Made by a program: the position numbers and the translations under genes. Below the pieces are notes generated by a model that had not been told where the DNA came from, made no database searches, and saw only the letters and a program-made list of their open reading frames with translations. This document shows, piece after piece, positions 16,203 to 24,219 of a stretch of 63,957 nucleotides of DNA (positions within the stretch are counted from its first letter, which is position 1; the number at the start of each line of letters is the position of its first letter). Source of the DNA: Bradyrhizobium diazoefficiens (GTDB lineage: Bacteria; Pseudomonadota; Alphaproteobacteria; Rhizobiales; Xanthobacteraceae). The DNA lies in assembly GCF_018129965.1 (NCBI RefSeq), contig NZ_JAFCKW010000035.1:1-63957 (forward strand), written 5' to 3'.

Positions 16203-17765
16203 GTGCGACAACCAAAGCCATCCAGAAACGCCCCGACGTCAAGCGGTCTTAGGGCTGCGCAATATGTGCGCATGTCGACGGATCACCAGAAGTACTCGAC
16301 CGAAAACCAGTCCGACGTCATCCGCGCTTATGCCGAACGACGCAATTTGACGATCGTCCGCACCTACGCTGATGAGGGGCGCAGCGGCTTGCGCGTAGAC
16401 AATCGGGAAGCTCTTACTCGCCTGATTGGGGATGTCCGCGATGGCCATGCCGATTTCGACGTCATCCTGGTCTATGACGTGAGCCGGTGGGGCCGTTTCC
16501 AGGATGCGGACGAAAGCGCATATTATGAATTTATCTGCAAGGAAGCGGGTATTCAGGTCCGGTATTGCGCGGAACAGTTTGAAAACGATGGCAGTTTGGC
16601 CTCGACTATCATCAAGAATATGAAGCGCGCAATGGCTGGCGAATACAGTCGCGAGCTCTCCTCGAAGGTCTTCGCTGGCCAATGCCGATTGATCACGCTT
16701 GGTTTTCGGCAAGGCGGCCCCCCAGGCTATGGCTTGCGGCGGGCCCTGATTGACGAACATCGAGGGCCGAAAGGATATCTCTCACGTGGCGAATACAAGA
16801 GCATTCAGACCGATCGTGTCATCCTGACGCCTGGGCCGCCGCAGGAAATCGAGGTTGTCCGGCGCATCTATCGCATGTTTGTCGTTCAACTCCTGTCCGA
16901 GGGCGAGATTGCCACCGTGCTCAACCAGGAGGCCATCCCGGGGGAAGGTGGTCGCTCGTGGACCCGAGGCATCGTTCACCAGGTCCTCACCAACGAAAAA
17001 TACATCGGCCACAATGTCTATAACCGCGTTTCGTTCAAGTTGAAGCAAAAGCGGATCGCCAATCCTCCGTCGATGTGGGTGCGCGCGGACAACGCCTTTG
17101 AAGCTGTGGTCGACGCCGACTTCTTTGCGGCGGCCAAACGGATCATCGATCAGAGAAGCCGGCGCTTCTCCGACGAGGAAATGCTCAACCGCCTGACCGG
17201 CCTGTTGAGTGAGAAGGGCCATCTTTCCGGGCTCGTCATCGACGAGGTCGACGATATGCCTTCCAGTTCCGCCTACCGCAACCGCTTCGGTAGCCTGCTC
17301 CATGCCTACAAGCTGGTGGGATATCAACCCCGCCGAGATTTCAAGTATGTCGAGATCAATCGCGCGCTTCGAACGATGTTCCCGGCCGTTGTCGCCGACA
17401 CCATCTCCAACATCGAGCACATCGGTGGCCACGTCGACTTCGACGGCCTGACCGACGTCCTGACCGTCAACGGCGAATTTACCGTCTCCATTGTGATCGC
17501 CAGATGCCTGCGTACCCCGTCGGGTCTCCTGCGGTGGAAAATCAGGTTCGACACGAGCCTTCAGCCGGATCTCACTGTCGCGATCCGGATGGATGAGAGC
17601 AACGACCATATCCTCGACTACTATTTGCTGCCGTGGGTCGACATGTCTGAAAGCAAGATTCGGCTGTCGGAAGAGAACGGCGTTCACCTGGATGCCTACC
17701 GGTTCGATACGCTCGATGTACTCTTCCGTCTCTGTGCGCGGACCGAGTTGGGAGTTGCCGCATGA
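16203..17765 (+). CDS. Large serine recombinase
   Basis: This 520-residue protein of the resolvase/invertase superfamily catalyses site-specific DNA strand exchange through a serine nucleophile. The motif AAQYVRMSTDHQ places the catalytic Ser at residue 25. VILVYDVSRWGRFQD and MAGEYSRELS are the other conserved blocks of the catalytic domain (about 1-160), followed by the recombinase DNA-binding domain (SEGEIATVLNQEAIP, GIVHQVLTNEKYIGHNVYN). The C-terminal 150 residues form an extra beta-rich domain without the usual zinc ribbon. The stop codon overlaps the next start by 4 bp (ATGA). It may mobilise a unit nested within the larger element, or act only with its two ParB-like partners. Confidence 0.88.
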   Translation: MRQPKPSRNAPTSSGLRAAQYVRMSTDHQKYSTENQSDVIRAYAERRNLTIVRTYADEGRSGLRVDNREALTRLIGDVRDGHADFDVILVYDVSRWGRFQDADESAYYEFICKEAGIQVRYCAEQFENDGSLASTIIKNMKRAMAGEYSRELSSKVFAGQCRLITLGFRQGGPPGYGLRRALIDEHRGPKGYLSRGEYKSIQTDRVILTPGPPQEIEVVRRIYRMFVVQLLSEGEIATVLNQEAIPGEGGRSWTRGIVHQVLTNEKYIGHNVYNRVSFKLKQKRIANPPSMWVRADNAFEAVVDADFFAAAKRIIDQRSRRFSDEEMLNRLTGLLSEKGHLSGLVIDEVDDMPSSSAYRNRFGSLLHAYKLVGYQPRRDFKYVEINRALRTMFPAVVADTISNIEHIGGHVDFDGLTDVLTVNGEFTVSIVIARCLRTPSGLLRWKIRFDTSLQPDLTVAIRMDESNDHILDYYLLPWVDMSESKIRLSEENGVHLDAYRFDTLDVLFRLCARTELGVAA

Positions 17766-18646
17766 CCGAAGGCGCCGACGAAATCAGGAAGATCCCGGTC
17801 TCTGCCATTACTGTGCTGAACCCCCGCGCGCGCAACAAGCGGGTGTTCAACGAACTCGTTACCAGCATCGCTAATCTCGGGCTTAAGAAACCCATCACCG
17901 TCAGCCCGCGCAATGGTAACGGCACCTACGATCTGGTCTGCGGCCAGGGCCGGCTGGAGGCTTTTATCGCCCTGGGCCAGACCGAGATACCCGCTGTGGT
18001 GATCGAGGCAACCACCGAAGACTGCTACGTCATGGGCCTCGTTGAAAATCTCGCGCGTCGTCAACACTCCTCGTTGGAACTGATCGACGAAATTAGCAGC
18101 CTTAGAAAGCGCGGGTACTCCGTCAACCAGATCGCAGCCAAGATTGATTTTAGTTCGGAGTATATCCAGGCTATCTGCTTTCTGCTCGACCACGGTGAGG
18201 AACGACTATTGACCGCCGTCGAACGAAAAGTCATTCCTCACACAATAGCGATGGAGATCGCACGCGCGAAAGACGGCGATATACAACGAGCATTGGCCGA
18301 GGCTTACGAATCCGGCAGCATTCCTGGTAAGCAAGTGCTGGCAATCCGGAAGATTATCGAGCAACGTAACCTGACCGGGAAGGGCATCCACTCGGTCGGA
18401 AAATTCCCTCACTCCTCAAAGAAGCCCATCTCCTCCGCCGCCTTGATCAGAGCATACCGCAAGGAGGCTGATCGTCAAAAGCTGATCGTCAAGAAGGCGA
18501 GCCTTGCCCAGAGTCGGTTGCTCTTTGTGGTGAACGCCATGCGCACCTTGCTCAACGAGCGCATGTTCGTGCGGCTGCTGCGTGCGGAGTCGTTGCACAC
18601 TTTGCCGCGCCCCCTGGCGGAGCGCGTTGGGACCGCCGGAGGCTAG
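17762..18646 (+). CDS. ParB-like nuclease-domain / DNA-binding protein, first copy
   Basis: This 294-residue ParB/Spo0J-type protein has the N-terminal ParB fold visible as PVSAITVLNPRARN, GLKKPITVSPRNGNG, LVCGQGRLEAFIALGQ (equivalent to the GxRR-type box) and VENLARRQHSSLELIDEI. A helix-turn-helix follows (GYSVNQIAAKIDFSSEYI). The C-terminal part (about 215-294) is basic. ParB proteins bind centromere-like sites and slide as CTP-dependent clamps. No ParA ATPase gene is nearby, so a classical partition role is incomplete. It is translationally coupled to the recombinase and followed one base later by the second ParB-like gene. Confidence 0.8.
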   Translation: MTEGADEIRKIPVSAITVLNPRARNKRVFNELVTSIANLGLKKPITVSPRNGNGTYDLVCGQGRLEAFIALGQTEIPAVVIEATTEDCYVMGLVENLARRQHSSLELIDEISSLRKRGYSVNQIAAKIDFSSEYIQAICFLLDHGEERLLTAVERKVIPHTIAMEIARAKDGDIQRALAEAYESGSIPGKQVLAIRKIIEQRNLTGKGIHSVGKFPHSSKKPISSAALIRAYRKEADRQKLIVKKASLAQSRLLFVVNAMRTLLNERMFVRLLRAESLHTLPRPLAERVGTAGG

Positions 18647-18647
18647 A

Positions 18648-19553
18648 ATGGACACCCCCGAGGTCAATATCTCCTTCGAGCAAACCATTCTCGTTCTGCC
18701 GCTCGACGCTATCCTTCCCCTCAAGCAAGTTCCCGAAGTCATCAAGAGCTTTGCGAAGTACAAGAGAATAGAGAAGTCCATCGCCGAGATCGGCATAATC
18801 GAACCACTCGTGGTGTCGCGGAATCCCGACGATCAGGGCAAATATATGCTCCTCGACGGGCACTCGCGGCGCGAAGTCCTATTGAGTCTCGGAGAAAAGA
18901 CCGCACGTTGCATTTTGGCGCATGATGATGAGGCCTTCACCTACAACAAGCGCATCAACCATTTGGCTACGGTTCAGGAGCACTACATGATCGTCCGCGC
19001 CCTTGAGCGAGGCGTGTCCGAAGCGAAGCTAGCCAGTGCCCTCAACGTCAATATCGCGCATATCAAACGGCGCCGAACTTTGCTCGACGGCATTTGTCCG
19101 GAGGTCATTGAAATCCTTAAAGACAAGACGGTGAATCCGGTCACGTTCGAGGTGTTGCGCAAGATGCGACCTTTGCGCCAAATCGAAGTCGGCGAATTGA
19201 TGCAGTCGGCTTCCAACTTCACCTCCACTTACGCAAAGGCCCTGTTGGCGGCGACCAAGCAGGCGGACCTCGCTAAGCCTGATAAGGCCAAGCAGATTGC
19301 CGGGATGACACCCGAGCAAATGGCCCGTATGGAACGCGAGATGGAAACCCTGCAGCAGGATTTCAAAGCCGTAGAGAGTTCATACGGCGAAGATGTCCTT
19401 CATCTTGTGATCGCATCCGCCTTTCTCTCGAAGATGATCGCCAACCGCAAGATCGAAAAGTACCTTGAACAAAATCATCCAGAGATCCTGACCGAATTCA
19501 AGGTCATCGCTGCCGCCGCTTCGCTCGATAGCGCCGGGCCTGAGCAGCATTAG
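18648..19553 (+). CDS. ParB/RepB-like protein, second copy
   Basis: From the ATG at 18648 (GGAGG seven bases before) the protein has 301 residues. The ParB-type domain shows PLDAILPLKQVPE, IGIIEPLVVSRNP and MLLDGHSRREVLLSLGE. A helix-turn-helix follows (VSEAKLASALNVNIAHIKRR), then a long C-terminal region like that of plasmid RepB proteins (ICPEVIEILKDKTVNPVTFE, MTPEQMARMEREMETLQQDF), probably coiled. Two different ParB proteins in tandem with a recombinase and no ParA is unusual for a plasmid maintenance locus. The gene converges on the 859-codon gene, 63 bp apart. Confidence 0.8.
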   Translation: MDTPEVNISFEQTILVLPLDAILPLKQVPEVIKSFAKYKRIEKSIAEIGIIEPLVVSRNPDDQGKYMLLDGHSRREVLLSLGEKTARCILAHDDEAFTYNKRINHLATVQEHYMIVRALERGVSEAKLASALNVNIAHIKRRRTLLDGICPEVIEILKDKTVNPVTFEVLRKMRPLRQIEVGELMQSASNFTSTYAKALLAATKQADLAKPDKAKQIAGMTPEQMARMEREMETLQQDFKAVESSYGEDVLHLVIASAFLSKMIANRKIEKYLEQNHPEILTEFKVIAAAASLDSAGPEQH

Positions 19554-19584
19554 AGTAGGGCGTGATCACGGCTCAGCAGCGATG

Positions 19585-19609
19585 ATGTGCGGAGTGCCGT
19601 GCGGCACAT
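19585..19609. terminator. Possible shared terminator hairpin between convergent genes
   Basis: GTGCCG-TG-CGGCAC (19594-19607) is extended by ATGTGC and GCACAT-type flanks. It sits between the second parB-like gene and the convergent nuclease-like gene. It lacks a T-run, so intrinsic termination is uncertain. Confidence 0.3.
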
Positions 19610-19616
19610 GCGGAAG

Positions 19617-22196
19617 CTAACCAAACCGGATCATCTGGGATCGCCCATTGGGCAGGAACGGACCGTCGTCAATATCATCCTCTTGGATAGTCATAACTTC
19701 GGCGTCGATGCCCGAGCCGTCGAGCAGCTGGCGCAATTCCTCCAGACGCCGATCTGTGCCGGCAGACCGAGCCTCCATGATTGCAAGCGTCGCAATGTCC
19801 GGCCTGATGCGACGAGCCATGTCGGCAAGCTTTTCAATCTGGATATTCTGATTGGAGGTCTTCACCTCACAGAGCCTTACTACACCGTCGACCACGACGA
19901 TCAGATCGATCTCAGCATCCGGCTTACGAGCATCTGCACTAGCTGTTGTGAAAAAGATCTCGTGTGGCTCTAGAAAGAAGAAGCAGGCCTGCGCTTGGTC
20001 CGACAGACGTGCAAGGCACCAGAGGTAAGCTAGCATCCCATGGGCACGAAGCCCGTCTAGGACAAACGAGTTAAGCCTGAAATGCCAGGGGCTGGCTACC
20101 GGCGCAGCTTCGTCGGCTCCGCAGACTTCGCAGGTCATCGATCTGCGCAGAGCATCGATACTAACCCAGTTGCTATTATTGCAACGCCGGCAAAGCCATT
20201 CGTGTCCCTGATGAAGAATCTCACGCTGACAAAGATAGCGCACGGATTCCCCGAGCGATCTTTTTTCATCCGCGTCCCACGCCTGGCGCGGAGAGCCGGG
20301 TTGGCGCGCAGACCAGAAGGCGTCGCAAAATTCCTCGAATTGCCGTTCCAGTCGATCAAAGCGAATATATCTTTGGGCCAGGCGGACCTCTCGGGCCTCC
20401 GTCAAGACGACGCGTGCGATTCTTTGCCAGTCGTCCTGGGCGGCGATGGTGCCTGCACGCAAACGGCGTTGAAGACGTAGAACGAGATCCGGCAGCCGGT
20501 CTTCACCGGCGCTTGGCGACGCGCCCATGGATTCGAATTGTTGTTTCCAGAATTTGTTGAGAAAAATGGCACGCGCTGCGTTGATGCCGCCGGACAAGTG
20601 AGTCAAAGCCGTGAGGTAACGGCCCTTGTCGGAAGGCCGAATACTGAACACCAGGCTATTCTGATATGGGCCCTGGCCTTGCGCGAACGGCAGCCAGTCT
20701 CGCGGTGCACAAAGCGCAACTCGGAATACTGTTTCATCATCGACAGGTGCGTTGATTTCGGGCAGGCGGCCCTCGCGTTGCCCAAATAGCGTTAGGAGCC
20801 CGTGGTCTGTTACGCGAGGAAAAGAAAGAGTGCTTCCGAACCCTGCCAATTGATATGTGCCGCTGAAAGCGCCAGTTGCCCGCAAGCGCCGGGGCAGCCG
20901 CCATCGGTGCCGAACGTTCTCGAAGGGGCTATAGTCCAACGTGCGTTCGATATCGAGATCGAGGGCCCAGGCTCCTGCTGTAACAGAGTCCGGCACGATT
21001 GACGCGTCGCGAATATGGCGCGGCCAAATTAGGGGCGGCCGAAAGGAAGTTTCGCTGAAGGTCGTTTCGTGCCAATCGCTAACCTGAAACATGCCGCGGC
21101 CTTCGACGTGATCCATGGCGGTAGCAAGCGCTTGTTGCTCAGGGCAGCAATCGTCGATGGAGCCGATTCTTTCGCTTGAATATATATTCCACGAGTCGAC
21201 CTGGTGAAATCGTGCGACGATATCATCCAACTCCTGTTGGTTATGGCTTGCCGATCTGACGGTGATGTAGGAGTTGCTCTGACCAGAGTAGGAAACGTGT
21301 ATTCGATTCTTGATAATCGCAACGATTGCTGCAAGTGTTGCATCGTCGTCGATATCGGCTTTCGACATCTTGAGGGTGACAAGGCTCGAATCAAGATAGA
21401 CAGCAAGATGCGAACGAGCATTCCAAAACGTCAGCCGATCGGCAAAACTGTCGCCAACGATTATATTGACTCGATTGGCCCATCTTTGATCATGGAGTTG
21501 AAGGCGCGGGCACATGCTGGCCGAGAGCTGTGCAAGGCCCGACAGATCGCGTTGTTCGGCAAGGCGCTGAAGTATGACTTGATAGTCGGTGACGTTGTCG
21601 CTCGGCGGTCTCGGTACCAACGTCGGATTGTCTGCAACTTCCTTCTCTACAAGCGCTACTGCCCGTATGTATTCAGATAGGTTCGCAGGGATCGGCCAAG
21701 GAGCGAGACTCTCTCGATAGCAACCGAAGTTTTCTTGCAGGAATTGAGGTGGCGGATTGCGTCCGTAAAAGTCCAGCAGCGAGACCGGTTGCGGTTCATT
21801 AAAGATAGTCCCGCGCGAGGCTAGCAGCGAAGTCGAAAGCGACGATAGCGGTACAAAGGGTATATGAGGACGAAAAGCGTGTTTGTCTCGTTCTGGATGA
21901 TTGTGGAAGTCGTGGCGGATAAGGGCGCTGGGGTAAAATTGCTCGTGAAGTCGTTCGACAGCGTTCTCAGATAGATCAACATAGGAATAGAGCACGTCGG
22001 CGTCGTATGCCTTCAGCCATGGAATGTAGGCTGGCCTTATTTGACCGTTCTCACATGGTACGATGAGGTTAAATCGGCCTCCCCACCGTCCAAAGCAGTC
22101 GGCGAAAATCGCATCGATCATCGGCCTCCAGTGCTGGTGCTCGTCGACGAGAAAAGCGATGCGAACCGATCGAGGTCTGATAAAGGCTTTCGGCAT
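19617..22196 (-). CDS. Large zinc-ribbon / PD-(D/E)XK-like nuclease protein, candidate defence effector
   Basis: I do not recognise the full-length family of this 859-residue protein. The first 110 residues look like an alpha/beta Rossmann-type domain (SVRIAFLVDEHQHWRPMIDA, YDADVLYSYVDLSENA). A long middle region of unknown fold follows. A zinc ribbon has cysteines at about 669, 672, 689 and 692 (CRRC and CEVC). The tail carries EIDLIVVVDGVVRLCEVKTS, with D764, E777 and K779 spaced like the catalytic residues of PD-(D/E)XK nucleases. Just upstream of the ATG at 22196 is an in-frame stop, and GGGAAG is a weak ribosome site. Its orientation opposite to the recombinase-parB operon and its place beside the integrase end of a mobile element suggest a single-gene defence or element-maintenance nuclease; that is inference. 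Confidence 0.7.
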   Translation of the reverse strand: MPKAFIRPRSVRIAFLVDEHQHWRPMIDAIFADCFGRWGGRFNLIVPCENGQIRPAYIPWLKAYDADVLYSYVDLSENAVERLHEQFYPSALIRHDFHNHPERDKHAFRPHIPFVPLSSLSTSLLASRGTIFNEPQPVSLLDFYGRNPPPQFLQENFGCYRESLAPWPIPANLSEYIRAVALVEKEVADNPTLVPRPPSDNVTDYQVILQRLAEQRDLSGLAQLSASMCPRLQLHDQRWANRVNIIVGDSFADRLTFWNARSHLAVYLDSSLVTLKMSKADIDDDATLAAIVAIIKNRIHVSYSGQSNSYITVRSASHNQQELDDIVARFHQVDSWNIYSSERIGSIDDCCPEQQALATAMDHVEGRGMFQVSDWHETTFSETSFRPPLIWPRHIRDASIVPDSVTAGAWALDLDIERTLDYSPFENVRHRWRLPRRLRATGAFSGTYQLAGFGSTLSFPRVTDHGLLTLFGQREGRLPEINAPVDDETVFRVALCAPRDWLPFAQGQGPYQNSLVFSIRPSDKGRYLTALTHLSGGINAARAIFLNKFWKQQFESMGASPSAGEDRLPDLVLRLQRRLRAGTIAAQDDWQRIARVVLTEAREVRLAQRYIRFDRLERQFEEFCDAFWSARQPGSPRQAWDADEKRSLGESVRYLCQREILHQGHEWLCRRCNNSNWVSIDALRRSMTCEVCGADEAAPVASPWHFRLNSFVLDGLRAHGMLAYLWCLARLSDQAQACFFFLEPHEIFFTTASADARKPDAEIDLIVVVDGVVRLCEVKTSNQNIQIEKLADMARRIRPDIATLAIMEARSAGTDRRLEELRQLLDGSGIDAEVMTIQEDDIDDGPFLPNGRSQMIRFG

Positions 22197-22386
22197 CTTC
22201 CCAACGCGCTAGAGTCGTGCGACCCTCGTTCGATCAACCAAAATGACCCTATCCAGCGAGTTAAACGAGAAGCTTGCAGGGCTGTAATCAGAAGAGCCCC
22301 GGCGTGCAAAGGGCCCGCGGAGAGGAGCGAAGTCGCTACCTAAAATCGTATGCTTGACAGTGGATCGATCCGAACCACTAGAAATT

Positions 22387-22472
22387 TGGTGCGGGTAGAG
22401 GGAATCGAACCCCCACGCCTTTTGGGCACCGCATTTTGAGTGCGGCGCGTCTACCAGTTCCGCCATACCCGC
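22387..22472 (-). tRNA. tRNA-Leu(CAA), complete
   Basis: The minus strand folds into a complete leucine tRNA. The acceptor arms are GCGGGTA and TACCCGC, and the D-arm contains GGCGGAACTGGTAGACGCG. The anticodon arm CCGCA-CTCAAAA-TGCGG has anticodon CAA. A long variable arm and a T-arm with GTTCGATTC follow, and the CCA end is encoded (TGG at 22387-22389 on the plus strand). It lies inside the integrase end of the element, 1.55 kb from a broken tRNA-Leu(CAA), and probably replaces it. Confidence 0.95.
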
Positions 22473-22527
22473 GCACAGACCTTATAGACATGCTCGCGCT
22501 TGATCGCCAAATAAAAAATGCAGTTGG

Positions 22528-23898
22528 CTATTCGGCCAGCGATTCGCGCGTTTTCCGCTCCCTAGCGATGACGCCCTTGCGCACGTTAATCGCTGCTGCG
22601 TCAAGCGTTGTCTTGATATGCGCAGCGTAGAATTTCTCGATCATTTCGACGCTGGTTCGGCAATTCTTGGCGATCTGGTAGATGTCGGCTCCCTCCATAA
22701 GGCGGAAGCAGATGTAGGTGTGACGCAGGCTGTAGGCCGTCCTTGGTTTGCCGTCCCGGTCACGCTTGAGCTCGGTCTCATCGAGAATGGAATTGAGCAA
22801 TTCCCTCGGCCGATTGGGAAACACGAGGTCGGTAGGTCTGGGTTTGGACAGAGCCGCTTTTGGCTTCTCCTTCGAGAGAGCCACGCTCGCCTGTGGCTCG
22901 CCACCCTTCGGTGGTACCAAGCTCGCCTGCGGCGAGTCGCCCTTCGGCTTTTGGGAGGGGCGCTCCTTCGAGCGCCCTGGCGGCTGTCCAGACTCTATCG
23001 CCGGATCGCGCTTCCCGTCGTCGCGTAGGCGGGCCTGCAAACGTCGGAAGGGTTCAACAGCGCTTGAGGTGCTTTTGCAGAATCCGACGCCGCGTTTTCC
23101 GCGAACTTCGATTTCAAGAATGGTTTCTTTTGTTTCGCGATCCTTGACGATCGCGACATCGCGAAACTGAAGGCGCGAAGCTTCATCCGGCCGCAGGCCG
23201 GTATTGGCCATGAACAGCACATAGTCGTGGAGCTGTTCGCATTCCCACTTCCATCGACCACGGTTGTGCAGGGGCTTATCGGCTCTTCTCCGCGTAGCCG
23301 TATAGAGCTTCTTGTATTCCTCGGGCGAGAACCACGCCCGATGGGAGATCTTCCCGCTAGTCTTATAGGGCTGCGTCATGTCTGGCAGGAATTGAAGCCA
23401 GTTGTGCCGCAAGGCGGTTTTCAGCACTTGGCGGATCGCAACCATTTCATGGTGCATACTGCTACGTGATGGTGGCCGACCGATGCGCTCCATGGCGGTC
23501 TGCCTGCGGTGAACGCGATACTCTTGTAGCTTCCCGGCGGTGATCTCGGTGAGCGCCAGTTTGCCAAAGAAGGGGAGGATATGAACGCGTAGCATGAGGC
23601 CGTAAGCGGCGACCCAAGTCTCGCTGCGTTCCCCGTTCGTGATGGTCTCGTATTCCTGGAGGAATTGATCCGCGGCTTTCTTGAACGTTGGCCCTGACGT
23701 CAGTTGTCCCGCGCGCGACTTGCCACGAAGTTCGAGATACCAATCCTCGGCAATTTCCTTTGCGTGGGAGAGGCTCTCTTCCTTCGTGCTGATGCGGCGG
23801 TTCTTTCCAGCGAGATAAGTCGAGCACTGCCAATGGCGGCTGTTCTCACGCTTATAAACGTGAAGTTTTCCGCCCATGAGTTCGTGATGTTCGGCCAT
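22528..23898 (-). CDS. int: Tyrosine integrase
   Basis: This 456-residue site-specific recombinase of the phage-integrase family has an N-terminal arm-binding domain, a core-binding domain (FKKAADQFLQEYETI, LRVHILPFFGKLALTEI) and a catalytic domain with NTGLRPDEASRL (catalytic Arg), YSLRHTYICFRL and the nucleophile Tyr in EKFYAAHIKT. About 50 residues between RLRDDGKRDP and PTDLVFPNRP are a foreign, Ser/Pro/Lys-rich insertion derived from palindromic repeats (see the separate entry); the reading frame is kept. The gene begins 128 bp from the split tRNA-Leu gene and reads inward, as expected for the integrase of an element inserted there. Confidence 0.92.
   Translation of the reverse strand: MAEHHELMGGKLHVYKRENSRHWQCSTYLAGKNRRISTKEESLSHAKEIAEDWYLELRGKSRAGQLTSGPTFKKAADQFLQEYETITNGERSETWVAAYGLMLRVHILPFFGKLALTEITAGKLQEYRVHRRQTAMERIGRPPSRSSMHHEMVAIRQVLKTALRHNWLQFLPDMTQPYKTSGKISHRAWFSPEEYKKLYTATRRRADKPLHNRGRWKWECEQLHDYVLFMANTGLRPDEASRLQFRDVAIVKDRETKETILEIEVRGKRGVGFCKSTSSAVEPFRRLQARLRDDGKRDPAIESGQPPGRSKERPSQKPKGDSPQASLVPPKGGEPQASVALSKEKPKAALSKPRPTDLVFPNRPRELLNSILDETELKRDRDGKPRTAYSLRHTYICFRLMEGADIYQIAKNCRTSVEMIEKFYAAHIKTTLDAAAINVRKGVIARERKTRESLAE
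22846..22990. repeat. Palindromic units inserted in frame within the integrase gene
   Basis: Four compact hairpins follow one another: AGCCAC/GTGGCT (22879-22898), CCACC/GGTGG with loop CTTC (22901-22914), CTCGCC-TGC-GGCGAG (22922-22936) and GGGCGCTC/GAGCGCCC with loop CTTC (22958-22977). Repeated phrases (SPQASLVPPKGGEPQAS in the protein) show tandem units. The inserted segment separates two normally adjacent parts of the integrase without shifting the frame. Edges are approximate. Confidence 0.65.
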
Positions 23899-24025
23899 CG
23901 CGCACCTTCCACGTCAGAAGGGGCAATTTGTGTAAGACCTGTGGAAGCCTTCCGACCGGATCAATATATCAGGAAGTAACTGAAAATACTACATAAAACG
24001 TGCGTAACAAATACGGTCAATCCGG

Positions 24026-24064
24026 TTTTGAGTCGAGCGCGTCTACCAGTTCCGCCACAGGGGC
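24026..24064 (-). pseudogene. 5' half of a tRNA-Leu(CAA), attachment-site end of the element
   Basis: The minus strand from 24064 reads GCCCCTGTGGCGGAACTGG, then TAGACGCG, the 5' anticodon strand CTCGA and the loop CTCAAAA. It stops being tRNA exactly there: the next bases (CCGGATT) cannot pair with CTCGA. This is the 5' half of a leucine tRNA cut in its anticodon loop, a known crossover place for tyrosine integrases. A 21-bp stretch (24037-24057) is identical to 22445-22465 in the complete tRNA. The acceptor arm differs from that tRNA (GCCCCTG against GCGGGTA), so it is a different gene. I place the element-chromosome junction here. Nothing else is seen in 23899-24219. Confidence 0.8.
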
Positions 24065-24219
24065 CCCCGGTCGGCCCTCGAATGGGGCGTCGCGAAGCCG
24101 GCGGACTATAGCCATGGGAAAAGCGGGGTCAACCCGCGCCAAAGTGATCCCGGCCGTTCTCGACAGGCGAACGGGCCGGGTTTAGAGGCTGTTGGTCGAT
24201 CCCATCCGGAGAGGTTGCC

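Noticed and set aside
22209..22466. Minus-strand frame beginning MAELVDAPHSK across the tRNA
   Set aside because: This is the well-known false protein produced by translating a leucine tRNA gene.
22445..24057. A simple 1.6-kb element bounded by a 21-bp direct repeat
   Set aside because: The repeated stretch is the conserved D-arm of leucine tRNAs and the two acceptor arms differ, so the repeat alone does not prove two ends of one small element; kept only as an alternative.
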